Below are positions 12,701 to 23,229 of a stretch of DNA of 64,000 bases, piece after piece. The stretch lies in the NCBI RefSeq assembly GCF_018320785.1, contig NC_054868.1:46259874-46323873 (forward strand). Reading direction: 5' to 3'. Both the position numbers and the translations under genes were made by a program. Under the pieces are notes generated by a model. It did not search any database. It was not told the DNA's origin and was given only the letters and a program-made list of their open reading frames with translations. Each line of letters opens with the position of its first letter. Positions within the stretch are counted from its first letter, which is position 1. This DNA is from Cheilinus undulatus (lineage: Eukaryota; Chordata; Actinopteri; Labriformes; Labridae).

Positions 12701-15700
12701 AAATCATGACCAAAGATCTTGAGGTTTTTTTTTAGCTTCAGTACTTTAAGAAACCATCAATCCCTTAAATAACAGAGATGGTATGGTATTCTAACATGTT
12801 GTATAAAAAGTAGGGCTGGCAAAGTTAACGCGTTAATATCGCGTTAACTCAAATTACTTTTAACGCCGCTAATAATTTTGTCGCACGATGAACGCATGTG
12901 CGTTCTGTATAACCCTCGACCCATTATGTAGTTTGCCAGACCAGGAAGTGGCAAGTGGAAGTGGTACAAGCAAGCAGAAATGGATAAAGGACAGAGACTT
13001 TTGAATGACAGGTTCAGCTTTCAGATTATGTCAGATAAGACTGAAGTTATTTTCTCCTACTGTCGACATGAACGCAGTTACAGGAGTTACAGGAAGTTCG
13101 TAGAGTCTTATATAGCCCGCACCACTCACTGGCCATGCACACCGCTAATGCAGAGAGCCGCCCCCCTCGCCATGCTGGATTTGTTTACAGTGGAGACAGA
13201 CAATTCTGCAGGCATGGACTCGCTATCTGGCATACCGGGCATTTCCCGGTGTGCCAACACACTTTTGGGCCAGTACGATTTATTTATTTATTTAGGCTAT
13301 TATATCTGCCATGAACTGGCATCACAGCTGCGTTGACTATTTATATTGACTGTTGACTGGTCTGATCACGTCTCCTAAAGGTCCATTTACCCCCCTGCTC
13401 TCATCCCCACGCAGCTCCTGCTTGAAAGTGAAAGTATTCGGAAAAAACTAAACTTCCTAAAACAATTGACTGGAACTGTAAATAAACGCCAGATTTAAAT
13501 AACAGTCAATCAAGATGCTGCAAAACTGTCAAAGACTCCGCAGTGCCTATAGGAGGGTCTGATGCATGGTGAATGTACAGCTGCATAATGAGGAGGAGGA
13601 GACAGAGCAGCAGAGGCTGGTGTGTGACAGGAGAGCAGAGGTTAGTAAATGAGCTCTGTAGAGTATCATAATATAAGCTGAAAGCATTATTAGACTGTGG
13701 GTCTCCTTTATTTAGGAAGAAAAAAATGGTTTTAGATTAAATCTGTAGCTCTTCTATGATCTGAAGAATGAAGAGATGGTTAAGTCCTCTTAGTACACCT
13801 TAAAAGTTCTCAACTGAGACTTCTTTGACTTTGTGTGTTCATGAGTTTTGAGAAGCAGCTTCACATGTGTGTTTATTGACATCATTCCAGTAAATCTACT
13901 GGACTGATGACAGTCATTTCTTACTGTCAGCATTTATTTTACATTTGGACTACATTTTTTAGTTTGAAAGTAAAAATATGATAAATAATAGCAGACATTT
14001 TTAAAGTAATTACTTGCTTTTTCTCTTGAGCAGGGCAGATGTGTCCACCTTACTCACATCAGAACAGTGAAACACCATTAGATGTGTCTGTGCCTTACTG
14101 CTGAGCTCTCAGCAGAGACTTCTTTATGTCCATGTGTGATGATGAGATCTGTTGTTTGGTGTTCAGCTGCTGAGAACAGAGGAGTTAACTTCTAGAAGTC
14201 TAAAGTTTGACTCTACATTGTGGTATTATTCAGTAATGTTACATTAAGGTCAGTATCTCCATCTGTTGTGGCTTGTTGGGCTTGAGTTTACCATGTTATG
14301 CTCTCAGCATATTTTTGCAGTGTTCAGTATCTTTGAGCTCAGACGAGAGAATTTTCTGGACTTTATCTGTTGTTGTTTTGGATTGTTGACATGAACAAAC
14401 ATTTGCATAAAGAAAGCATTTTGTCCACTTGTGTTGATAAGGGTATTTAAATCTTGAGAAATAGTACTGTAAGGTACATTTAGAACAGACAAAAAAGTGC
14501 AATTAATTGCAAGTTAACTATGGAATTTGTGAGATTAATCGCAATTAAAAATTTTAATCTATTGACAGCCCTAATAAAAAGTAGTAACGTATGGGTGGAA
14601 CAATTACAGCCTGGCAAAAGTTGTTACCTACTAAAATCCAAAATCCTGGTTGTGCCTGTCTACAGCAAACACCTGTTGAAAACAGACCAAGTATTTGCTT
14701 TAACATTGAAATGTGTGCCAGTAAGGCAAAAACAATCAAGAGTAAGCAGTGAGGTACAGTTTGAAAATCGGACTTTGCGGAATCCTCAGTAGGCATCCAT
14801 CAAATTGTTCTCCAGTTTCAATAAACAACAAAACCAAGAACTTTTGATGGTATTATGGACTGTGGCTGGTGAAATCTCAATACTTCTCGCTGTTGCATAT
14901 CGAAAAGCATTGTTTATAAACAGTAGGACTATTTTGCCATGCAGTCTTACACAAAGAGGAGAACCTCATGCTGCTGTTGATTGTGAATAACTGCTCCTTT
15001 ATACACAATGATGGTACGATCACCTGTTCCCAGTGAAACTTTGTACCTGTGGGATGTTCCAGGTGTTTTCTGTTCCTGGTCTTTTCTGGCACCCATCCCA
15101 ACTTTTTTTGGAACAAGTTGCAGGAATCATATTTGGACTATGTATGTACGAAATATCTATGTTCTCAGCATTAAAACGGACAGAAATCAATAGGACAAGT
15201 CAGTAAGACTCTAGATAAATGTGCATGTCTGAAAATCTATATTACTTCTCTCTGGACCAAATTAGAATCTACCAGAATGAACTAAAAGGAACTGGTTAAC
15301 AAAAGCATCCTGTTATTGGAAGACAATCACAAGCAGTTGGAAACTGTCTGTGAAAGAGGCTTAGGTGTTTTTATTTTAATGTGTGAAAAGCTCCCAGCTC
15401 ACTCAGTGGGCCACAAATGTCTTGATCCAGACTTAACCTTAAGTCACTCTCAAGGAGCAGCCAGGTAAAAGCAGACCTTAACCAAAGCCTCACTACAGCC
15501 ACGCTTCAGCTAATCATAGGACTTTTGATGAGAACAGGCTGGCGAGGGCTATTCCTGGAGGATGAAGGTTACTTGAGCCATACGCTAATGCTAATATTTA
15601 GCTCTAACTGGGCTATTTATGAGCACAGATGGTACACATTAAAGGGACTTAAGATGACCTTTGTTTTTAAGGCTATCTTTATTTTTAGCTTTCTATTATT

Positions 15701-18700
15701 GTGTAATTTTAGCCGGTTCTGTTACCTAAAGAGTGGGTTCAGGGTAAATAGCAGCACGTTGTTTTTTTCTGGAATTGGATGCATGTGAACATGGTTATCT
15801 TTGTGTTTGTGCACCATACCATCTGTTCTCACCTATTATCCCATATTTATGTTAGGTCTCCCTCCCTGCTCTTCGTGACCTCTGCTCCTGTCTTTCCGCT
15901 CCCTCCTATGACAGGAAATGTACACAAAGTAAGGATCTTAGTATGGGAATGTCCATGTTTACACATAGATAACATGTACTGATGCTGCACTGACCAAAAG
16001 TCAGTTTTTGCCACTATAAACATGTGTAAAGCATGCATCCTTTTATATATATTGCAGTGTTTGTGTAGCTTATGTGATTTACATGCAGCCTGATCCAGTG
16101 AACTCAGCGTGACTCATGAGTAGTAGCAGTTTTCTGTAATCTCATTTACCTGGGCAGGATGACTAATCACAAGCCTATTTAAACAGCAGCCTAAAGGCCT
16201 GTAGTGATGGAGATGCATTTAAGGAGTGTTAAATCCATTCACAAACTCAAATTTGGTAGGTCCCAAAGGAGAATAGTTGCCCTTTTGTACAAAAGACTCC
16301 TGGCATGCTGAAATGCTTAACTCAGACAACACCCACACTCAGGTTAAAGTGGAGCTACAAGAGGATGTCTGTGTAGGTTCTTAGTAATCCAGGTCATGAT
16401 TATCCTACGCTGATCAAGTAGCAGCTGGACTGGTTCCAAATTCTTGAAGCCTTCTCCAAAAGGCTTCTTCCATTCTGGTGGTTCTAAGAGACTGGGGAAG
16501 AGTCAGAATGTACAGTCCCCTCCAAAAGTATTGGAACGGCTGGCCTAATTCCTTTATTTTTGCTGTACACTAAAAACATTTGAGTTTGACATCAAAAAAT
16601 GACTATGAGACAGTAGGTCAACATTTCAGCTTTTATTTCCAGGTATTTGATCTGTTACACAACTTAGAGATAGCATTATTTGTAATGAAACACCACATTT
16701 TTAGGTGAGCAAAAGTATTGGAACAGATAGACTTAAAATAGATTAAAGTGAACAAGACTTCATATTTAGTTTGGAAATTCTTTTCTTGCAGTAACTGCAT
16801 CAAGTCTGTGACCCACTGAAGTCACCAGACTTTTACATTTTTCTTTTGTGATGCTTTTCCAGGCTTTCACAGCAGCCCCTTTTAGTTGTTTGTTTTGAGG
16901 GGGACTCCCTCCAGTCTCCTCTTTAACAGGCAGAATTCATGCTCTCTAGGGATTAAGGCCCCATCCACACAGAGACAAATTCAGGCGTACATACGCAAAA
17001 ATTTTTTTGTCGTATCGATGTTTCATCCACACAGAAACAGTGTTTTGGGTGACTGTAAACGATACTTTTTGAAGATGGGTCCCAGAGTGCACAAATCCGT
17101 AAACGACTACTGTGTCATCTCTGTGTGGACGGCCAACTGCATCTGTCTTGAAACGATTACGTCACACATAGCGTAGCTCTCTTAAGATGCCTGCGCAGGC
17201 CCGGCCAAAACAACAATGGCGTATTACAGGGTTGTGTTTGTGCTGCAGAAGCTGTTGAGCGTATTGTGGCTTTTACAGCAAAATCTGATTCTCCTTTACC
17301 TGCACCGCGAACTGCATACACCATATTTTCTTAAATCCAATGCAAAGAACAACCAGAAGGGCAACTAGGAGAAAGTTTGTGGCAGTTTTCTGTGATCTTC
17401 TCTCCCTTTGGTGCATTTCTGTGGCAGCGTTACAGCGCCACATACAGGCTTGGCATATGCACTATACTGTTTTCAGTCGTTTCAGTGGTTCCATGCTTTC
17501 CCGGATATTTCCTGAAACGATCCTGTCTTTACGGAAAACTTTTTCAAAGCAAAACGGCAATATATCGTTTTTGTCTCCATGTGGACGGGGCCTAAGTCTA
17601 GTGATTGACTTGGCTAGTCTAAAACCTTCCTCTTCTTGCCCCTGATGAATTTCTGTGTTGTTTTGCCAGTGTGTTTTGGGTCATTATCTTTCTGCATGAT
17701 GAGGAATCTCATAATCAGTTTGGTTGCATCTTTCTTTAAAATCCTGTAAAGTGAAAATGAATCTGTATTTAGAAGCTATGCCACTCAGGAGAAATGTGAT
17801 CCTCTCAGATTTAAAAAATGATACAATCTGAATGTTTACCTTATGATCAGATCGCAGCTCCCTGGCTCTTTGTTAGAGAAGAGACAAAGTGGCTCACATC
17901 TCTGTTATGATGCTTTAAATGAGCCATAGACCACTATGGCTGATAAATTTGGCAAATTTACCTCACACTTCACCCTAACCCTAACCCTAACCTTACCTCT
18001 GAGATGAACTGCTCTGTGATTTTATATTGTAGTGTTAGAGGCGGGGTCATTCCCTACTGTGGGCTCGTGACATCATCAGCCCACATATTGGCCCTGCCTA
18101 CATGAAACCAAGCCAGGAAAGAGGTGAAAAACTTTTCAACAGTCTAAATCCAGAATTCAGTCTCATGTAGATCTCAGTGTTTTCACATGTTTACAGCGAC
18201 CATATTCCAACATATCTAGAGTGTTCAGACAAAAACTTTGGATTTCTCTTTACAGGGTCTTTAAAATGGCAGACAAAATGTTTCTGTAGACTTCTGGCTT
18301 CATGTTGCTGCCATCATGTGTTACATCATCAAAGAAGATTAATAAGCCCGTCCCAGAAGAAGCCATGCAAGCTCAAGCCAAGACATTACCTTCACTGTGT
18401 TTCAGATGAGCTTGTATGTTTGGGATCACAAGCAGATCCTTTCTTTTTCCAAACTTTAGTCTATCACTTTGGTAAAGGTTCATCTTTGTCTCATCAGTGC
18501 ATAAAACTTTGTCCCAGAATGTTCTAGGGTGATCTCTGTACTTTTTGGCAAATTCCAGCCTGGCCTTCCTGTTCTTCTTCCTAATGAAAGGTTAGCATCT
18601 TCTGGTATAGCCTCTGTACTTCTGTTCATGAAGTCTTCTGCCAACAGTAGATGGTGATACCTTCAGTTCTGCCTTTTGGAGGTTGTTGCTGGTGTCACTA

Positions 18701-21700
18701 ACAGTTTTTTTTTAGGGTCTTTCTTTACAGCTCTCACAATGTTTCTGTCATCAACTGCTGCTGTTTTCCTTGGTCTACCAGGCCAACGTTGGTTACTTAG
18801 TACACCAGTGGTTTCTTTTTTCTTCAGGACATTCCTAATGGTTGTATTGGCCATGGCCAATGTGTGTGCAGTGGCTCTGATTGATTTTACATCTTCTCTC
18901 AGCTTAACAATCGCTTGCTTTTCCCCCATAGACAGCTCTTAGTTTTTTTTATATTGTTTACACCTCTAACTATAAATACAGTCTGCACTGGAAAAACCCA
19001 AATATGAAACTGAGCATAGACATTCAGCACTATTTATTGTGTTTATGATCAATGTAATAGGACACACCTGGGCAACAAAACACACCTGTCAGCCATATGT
19101 TCCAATACATTTGCTCAGATGAAAAATGAGTGGGTTCAAACAAATAATATCTTCAAAGTTGTGTATTAGATCAAGACGTAAACACCTGGGAATAAAAGCT
19201 GAAATGTCGATCTATTGTCTCATATTCATCTTTTGATGTCAAACCCAAATGTTTCTAGTCTACAGTGAAAATAATGGAATTGGGCCAACTGTTCCAATAC
19301 TTTTGGAGGGGACTGTATAGCCTAGGTTGACCATTGTTTTGCAAATGTGCTGTGTGGTCACCTGACCTCTGCCACTGACAGAGTTGTTTTCTCTGAGGTG
19401 TGGCTAGTGGGCATTTCCTGGGTTGTTATGTTTATTAGCAGCACTTTGTGAAAAGGTTTGATTTTATCCAAGCACATTGAGTGAAAGATCTAGACCAGTG
19501 TTTCTCAAATACTGTGGCAGGGTACACTTTTGTGCCTTAAGGCAGGTGTAGGTGAACTGTGGAAATTTGTACAAACATACATTATTTCAACAACAATAAA
19601 GATACTGTAGCACATGTTAAAGAGGCTGTTTTATATAGATCTTGATCTTAGGTGTTTGGGCAAAAAAAGTTTGAGAACCACTGATCTAGACAATACAAAA
19701 AAAAAATGTTTTTTAATGTCTTTATCTCCATTTCATCTGGTTTCCACTTTCTTTTTAACTCTTCACAGTTATAGCAACAATGCGTGATTTGAACCGTAAA
19801 GATAAGCTAGTAGAAGCTGCTGGAGACACTTATGGGAAAACTCTTTCTCTGGCTGTGCTGGACGTCTGTAGTGACGAGTCCGTCAAACAGTGTATCAACG
19901 GCATCAAAGATCGCCACGTGGATGTCCTTAGTGAGTTGAATTTGCCCTCTGAGTATTTTTCCATTTATTGCGACACTGTCTAGAAGTGTTTCTGATCCCA
20001 GGGTTTCTTCTTTTTCTCCTTCTTTATTCCTGAACAGTCAATAACGCTGGGATCGGGCTGGTTGGGCCTCTGGAGACCATCACCATTGAGGAGATGAAGA
20101 AAGTGTTTGAGACAAATTTCTTTGGCGTGGTCCGCATGATAAAGGAGGTGATGCCTGATATGAAGAAGAGGAGAGGAGGACACATCATTGTGGTCAGCAG
20201 TGTGATGGGGCTGCAAGGTGAGCAGGCAGTTGTGACAGTTGTGACAGGCGTTGAATGGAGATTACAGATATGTTAAAGCTTCACTTGAAGGGCTGATGAC
20301 GGATGAATGGACGAGTGGGTGGATAGTGAAGACAGACCCAGGTGTCCATGCACCTGTGAAGAACAAAAATGTGATTTATTATCCTGTTGAAGTTTTTTGA
20401 ATGTGAAATTTAAACACAGACTCTGTTTCTACAGGTGTTGTGTTTAATGACGTTTACACAGCTTCAAAGTTTGCCATGGAGGGCTTCTGTGAGTGTTTGG
20501 CTGTACAGCTCCTGAGGTTTGATATCAGGTAAGTACCTCTGATGCTACTTTTATCACTACTAGCTGCTTATTTAAATGAGTGGATGAATTAATTCATTTA
20601 ACTTGTCAAAACATTAAATCACAATTGATTTCAGGGCCCATGGGTCACCCATTTTCCCTCAGAAGCATGAAACCATGCTCTTATCTTGCAGTGTCAATTT
20701 AGGCAGCTATTTTTAATTTTAGTTTTAGTCTTTAAATGAAATGCATTTTAGTTTAACTCACATTTTTAGTCATTTCTATCCTTTTAGTTTTAGTCTAGTT
20801 TTAGTCAATAAAAAGTCCTCACATTTTAGTCTTTACTTTTAGTCCAAGCATTTATTTTCTTGCCTTAATCTGGTACCAAATCATGGTTGTGTTCTCTGCA
20901 CTCTGCCAAACCTGGGGTCCCTGCTTTCTACAGCTGAGAGGCAGAATAGATACAGATCCATTGCATTTTGACAGATTTACCCACAGTAGAGAAATATCAC
21001 AGATATTCAATGTCAGACAAAACCTGAATTGCATTTTAGTCTAGTTTTAGTCATTTTGACAAATATTAAACTTAGTTTTGTCAGTTTTAGTCATCACAGA
21101 TCTATTTTTGTTAGTTTTAGTCTAGTTTTTGTCATGGAAAAAAAAGCTGTTGACGAATAGTTTTAGTCATAATTTTAGTCGAAGAAATTAACATTGTTTT
21201 CTTGGAGAAGAATCTTCTAAAGTTCCTTTGTTGTGCGTTTCTCCCCTCAGGATATCACTGATTGAGCCGGGCCCGGTGCACACAGAGTTTGAGGCAAAGA
21301 TGATTGAGGATGTGAAGCAGAAGCAATTCCCAGGAACTGATCCTGATACTATCCATTACTTCAAAGATGTCTATCTTCAATCTGCCATTAACATTTTTCA
21401 GCTTCTGGGACAAACGCCAGATGACATTGCTAAAGTAAGTTCACAAAAAGACGTCTGCAATCAAGCACGATTGTTGATTTATCCGCTTGTCCTGTAAATC
21501 TCATGGTAAATCTTGTGTCCACGCTTTCAGTGCACCAAGAAAGTGGTTGAAGCAAGTGAACCACGTTTCCGTAATCTGACCAACCCCATGTACACGCCCA
21601 TCATAGCGATGAAATACGCAGACGAAACCGGAGGCCTGTCCGTCCAAGGCTTCTACCACATGCTCTACAACATGGGTGGTCTTTTAACTGTCAGCGCCAC

Positions 21701-21758
21701 TGCCATGAAGTATCTCACATGTGGATGTCTGAAGAGCCGGACAGTTTCACCAGATTAG
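3647..21758 (+). CDS. rdh8: retinol dehydrogenase 8 (Rdh8-like), 6 coding exons
   Basis: Short-chain dehydrogenase. Family members reduce all-trans-retinal to retinol in photoreceptor outer segments with NADPH. Exons: 3647-3752, 19769-19930, 20038-20217, 20435-20528, 21251-21434, 21531-21758. All introns are GT-AG and the sum is 954 nt (317 aa), against 311 aa in human RDH8. The start has a good context (gccATGG). Visible motifs: cofactor loop TGCSSGIG at 12-19, NNAG at 91-94, Ser144 in VVSSVMG, catalytic Tyr157-x3-Lys161 (YTASK), [10 protein letters not shown] after the active site, and a cysteine-bearing C-terminus ([14 protein letters not shown]) typical of Rdh8. HSD17B1 is the nearest relative, but the opening [13 protein letters not shown] and VIATMRDL fit Rdh8 better. 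Whether it is rdh8a or rdh8b cannot be settled here. Intron 1 is 16,016 bp and full of mobile elements; the other introns are under 730 bp. No disabling change is seen. Confidence 0.93.
4391..5045. repeat. possible MITE with imperfect inverted ends
   Basis: Left sequence tttgaccgagtacggtttgg and right sequence ccgtactgtaccaaactgaa are approximately complementary (GTACGGTTTGGTA / TACAGTACGG-type), suggesting a non-autonomous DNA element in rdh8 intron 1. A poly-T tract lies inside. The boundaries are approximate and no target duplication was resolved. Confidence 0.3.
4867..4891. repeat. poly-T tract
   Basis: About 25 consecutive T residues in rdh8 intron 1. Confidence 0.9.
5068..5112. repeat. 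(TAA)n-like microsatellite
   Basis: Interrupted ATA/TAA triplets (ataataataataat, later ataataatacagtaataat) in rdh8 intron 1. Confidence 0.75.
5360..5420. repeat. (TA)n microsatellite
   Basis: About 30 TA units with a single interrupting G, followed by a T-rich tract. The frame running through it on the minus strand is an artefact of the repeat. Confidence 0.95.
5754..6560 (-). mobile_element. Tc1/mariner remnant, transposase on minus strand
   Basis: The minus-strand frame 5,821-6,309 contains the C-terminal half of a Tc1-type DDE transposase: [14 protein letters not shown] (second catalytic Asp region) and [17 protein letters not shown] (third catalytic residue, here the Glu of LNSIELLW). 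One terminus is readable at 5,754 (cactgccacccaaaattttg); the mate was not found near 6,560, so the copy is truncated. It lies inside rdh8 intron 1. Confidence 0.85.
6749..6796. repeat. (CA)n microsatellite
   Basis: About 24 uninterrupted CA units. Four overlapping frames crossing it (6,574-6,887) are low-complexity shadows. Confidence 0.95.
6995..7905 (-). mobile_element. LINE (L2/CR1-group) reverse transcriptase fragment
   Basis: Read on the minus strand, 7,905 to 6,995 gives the later part of a non-LTR reverse transcriptase. There is an [13 protein letters not shown]-type segment, then in the frame 7,606-6,995 [62 protein letters not shown] and a C-terminal [20 protein letters not shown]. 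Frame changes near 7,610 and the missing 5' half mark it as dead. The clade assignment (L2/CR1 group) is from memory of typical fish copies. Confidence 0.85.
8080..8565. repeat. diverged tandem repeat, about 67-bp unit, about 7 copies
   Basis: Successive units begin with ctaatgctggg, ctaatggtgga, gtaatgcaggg, cttatgcagtg, ctaatgcaggt, gtaatgatggg and ctaatagtggg, at a spacing of roughly 65-68 bp. Each carries a 'gaaagaagctaaatgtaatcttgaatggc'-type core. The copies differ by several substitutions and small indels, so the array is old. It lies in rdh8 intron 1. Confidence 0.8.
9490..9835. repeat. 'ttagttttagtc' dispersed repeat, copy 1
   Basis: Shares with 20,705-21,200 and 48,465-48,850 the ordered blocks ttagttttagtc, tccaagcatttattct, aaatctggtaccaaatcatg, ctgccaaacctggggtccct, ctacagctcagaggca and gtcatcacagatct. 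It is a non-coding mobile-element-derived family in rdh8 intron 1. The class is unknown to me; a non-autonomous DNA transposon is likely. Confidence 0.75.
10437..10645 (+). repeat. tRNA-derived SINE, copy 1
   Basis: Starts gggcgcacacagtctagcgg and ttaggtcgttagcacatggg (A-box-like tRNA head), followed by the body ctgtggctcctttcc, atctctcattcctgtt and a tail with gcataaaaggc. The same head-body-tail order occurs at 36,868-37,065 (+) and 37,180-37,345 (-). It is in rdh8 intron 1. Confidence 0.7.
11870..12605 (+). mobile_element. LINE 3' end (reverse transcriptase C-terminus)
   Basis: In the frame 12,173-12,709 the peptide [56 protein letters not shown] and [13 protein letters not shown] matches the C-terminal tail of a very abundant fish non-LTR retrotransposon. 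Upstream nucleotides (gagggagttcaagtattcaa, accctcacctatggtcatga) fit the same family but are frame-broken. It ends near aagatggatgaatgg, the usual ATGGATGGA tail. It is 5'-truncated, in rdh8 intron 1. Confidence 0.8.
12803..14581 (+). mobile_element. hAT-type element with 8-bp target duplication
   Basis: The 8-bp direct repeat ataaaaag at 12,803-12,810 and 14,574-14,581 flanks 1,763 bp. The ends are inverted: tagggctggcaaagttaa on the left, and the complement of the right end reads tagggctgtcaatagatt. An 8-bp duplication and TAGGGCTG ends fit the hAT superfamily. The internal frame 12,980-13,336 has [20 protein letters not shown], reminiscent of a decayed BED zinc finger, but no transposase core survives, so it is non-autonomous. 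It lies in rdh8 intron 1. Confidence 0.85.
14750..15175. repeat. dispersed DNA-transposon fragment
   Basis: The order actgtggctggtgaaatctc, tgaataactgctcctttata, tgatggtacgatcacctgtt, tgtgggatgttccaggtgtt and acttttttTggaacaagttgc is a widespread fish repeat, recognised from memory. No coding frame. The class is unknown to me. It lies in rdh8 intron 1. Confidence 0.5.
15180..16510. other. rdh8 intron 1 stretch, nothing recognised
   Basis: AT-rich non-coding sequence between two transposons. Short frames (for example 15,525-15,788) show no domain or splice support. Confidence 0.4.
16954..17595. mobile_element. Harbinger-like MITE nested in the Tc1 element
   Basis: The ends ggccccatccacacagagac (16,957) and gtctccatgtggacggggcc (to 17,592) are almost exact inverted complements. 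The flanking TAA at 16,954-16,956 and 17,593-17,595 is a 3-bp target duplication, as made by PIF/Harbinger elements (TWA targets). At 636 bp with no transposase it is non-autonomous, and it inserted after the surrounding Tc1 copy. Confidence 0.8.
17973..17990. repeat. three telomere-type CCCTAA units
   Basis: Three exact CCCTAA units followed by a degenerate one, within the Tc1 element. Too short to imply a former telomere. Confidence 0.7.
19488..19691. mobile_element. 188-bp hAT-type MITE with exact 8-bp target duplication
   Basis: atctagac at 19,488-19,495 and 19,684-19,691 flanks an element running from cagtgtttctcaaa to tttgagaaccactg. These ends are inverted repeats with one mismatch. 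It sits at the 3' end of rdh8 intron 1, about 80 bp before exon 2. Confidence 0.85.
20705..21200. repeat. 'ttagttttagtc' dispersed repeat, copy 2
   Basis: Same block order as copies at 9,490 and 48,465, here the fullest of the three. It includes agttttagtctagtttttgt and an end near ttttagtcgaagaaattaac. It occupies most of rdh8 intron 4. Confidence 0.8.
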
Positions 21759-22249
21759 AGTTGACCAGAATCCTAAAAATGCCCTGAGTAGTGAAAGCAC
21801 GACAAAGACCTCACACTGCCTCAGCTTAGGTTGTCACTTGAAAAGACAAAAACACGGAAATCGCAAGAGAGTTTCTCTCTTTTGACCTGCCATACTTCCT
21901 GCTGTATATGCAGACTTTAATTTACCATACTTTTCTCCTGAACAGTCCTTCTCTCTTCATTTTAGCATCCACCAAACATGTAAAGCCCAGCTGAGTTGTG
22001 ATGTAACAGATTTGTAAGATTTGTTAGCCTGCTCAGAGTGCCAAATAAGTAGTTTTTGACCGCAGAAGATATTTAAGCCTGACTTGATTAAGTTCATACA
22101 GTATTATCCCTGCATAAATTCACTTTTACATAGTTTAAAATTGCTGTATATTTTTCAGATTTCATCAGTGTATTGAAGCATTAACTTTGGCATTAAAGAT
22201 TATCATTTATACTTGTTGTGTTGGTATTTCTGGCAGTTGTTGTAGCAAA

Positions 22250-22255
22250 AATAAA
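22250..22255 (+). terminator. rdh8 polyadenylation signal
   Basis: AATAAA about 490 bp after the rdh8 stop codon. The sequence between reads as a normal 3' UTR, with no other candidate as good. Confidence 0.6.
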
Positions 22256-22465
22256 GTTTACAAACTCATTATTTGTGAAATGTGTGCTTGCTCAATGCCT
22301 GTAATGCTATTTCATCCAAGTGTTACCGTTATGTAACCAAGGTAACATTCAGGTTCACCCACATTTAAAAGTACATAGTGTGAGTGGCATGTAGCAGAAC
22401 AAACATGGTGAAAATAGAACATTATATCTAAAGTATGTCTTAATTAGTGTTTGATTACCTTGAGA

Positions 22466-22560
22466 TACAGTCATGGGTGGAAGTATTGGCACCCCTGGAA
22501 TTTTTTACAGAAAATACACAGTTTCTCCCAGAAACAAATGTTTTTGGTATACATATGTTC
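22466..22560. mobile_element. Tc1 terminal inverted repeat fragment
   Basis: TA followed by cagtcatgggtggaagtatt and ggcacccctgg, then tttctcccagaaac, is a typical Tc1 terminus. No mate end or transposase follows; from 22,562 another repeat-like sequence (gggcttgacatttacacctg) takes over. Confidence 0.6.
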
Positions 22561-22561
22561 A

Positions 22562-23200
22562 GGGCTTGACATTTACACCTGCCGACTAGCCAAATGCAGG
22601 TGGATTTCAGCTGTGGCAGGTAGCAGATTGACTTCAACCAGCCACTTTGGCCAGTGGAATTTATCAGTGTCACAAAATCAGCATTCTCTGGAGGATATTT
22701 GTCTGAGTGAGAATTATGAAACCAGTTGTATTTCTGATTTTTTGAATAAAGTTGATTAAAAGTCAGTGTTTTAATATTAGAATAAACTTAATGCCCATTT
22801 AAGAGGGAAATGGAGCATGTGTTTCATCTCATACCAGACACACCAACAACACAACTGTGGCCAATGAAAATGCTCAGTGGCTTGTAACTTTTCAGAAACA
22901 AGTAGCCAGTGAGCAATAAAGTTTATGTTGAGTCCCGCACATGTTTATTTCCTTTATATGCACTGGAAAAACACAAGAAAACAGAAGAAAAAAGCCAAAA
23001 TTGACAGAATTTTACACAAAACTCAAAAAATGAGCCAACAAAGAGGCTTGTTGTGTTATCTGTATCAAAAATACTTGCACACTGGAGTCTGATATGGATG
23101 ACATGGTCTTTTTGGTCCTTGACGGCCACCGTGACTTTACCTACAGGTAGGGTTCACAAGTAGGCATTGCAATTTTAGTCCTATCTAGTCAAAGTTATTG
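22562..23200. other. intergenic, probable transposon debris
   Basis: gggcttgacatttacacctg and the 'gccaaatgcaggtgg' stretch recall a hAT-like dispersed repeat, but I cannot define ends. The short frames here have no recognisable domain. Confidence 0.35.
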
Positions 23201-23229
23201 AAAATGATAAAGTTTAAAAAAAATTATAA

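Larger units (their letters stand above)
16511..19317 (-). mobile_element. Tc1 element with IR/DR termini, transposase remnant
   Basis: TA duplications (16,511-12 and 19,316-17) bracket inverted ends starting cagtcccctccaaaagtatt. The terminal inverted repeats are about 210 bp, imperfect, and each ends with a second inner copy of the terminal motif (aaaagtattggaac near 16,709-16,722; gttccaatacatttgct near 19,099-19,115). This is the IR/DR layout of Sleeping Beauty-like Tc1 transposons. The minus-strand transposase has its N-terminus at 18,929 ([20 protein letters not shown] helix-turn-helix, then [20 protein letters not shown]), continuing in broken frames to about 18,300 ([31 protein letters not shown]). 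Frameshifts and a nested 636-bp insertion inactivate it. Confidence 0.9.

Noticed and set aside
16886-17645. Frames of 96, 101 and 72 codons
   Set aside because: They fall in the Harbinger-like MITE nested in a Tc1 element; no coding signature.
17973-17990. Interstitial telomere or fusion point
   Set aside because: Only three CCCTAA units, inside a transposon; too short.
19997-20216. Minus-strand 78-codon frame
   Set aside because: Antisense to rdh8 exon 3.
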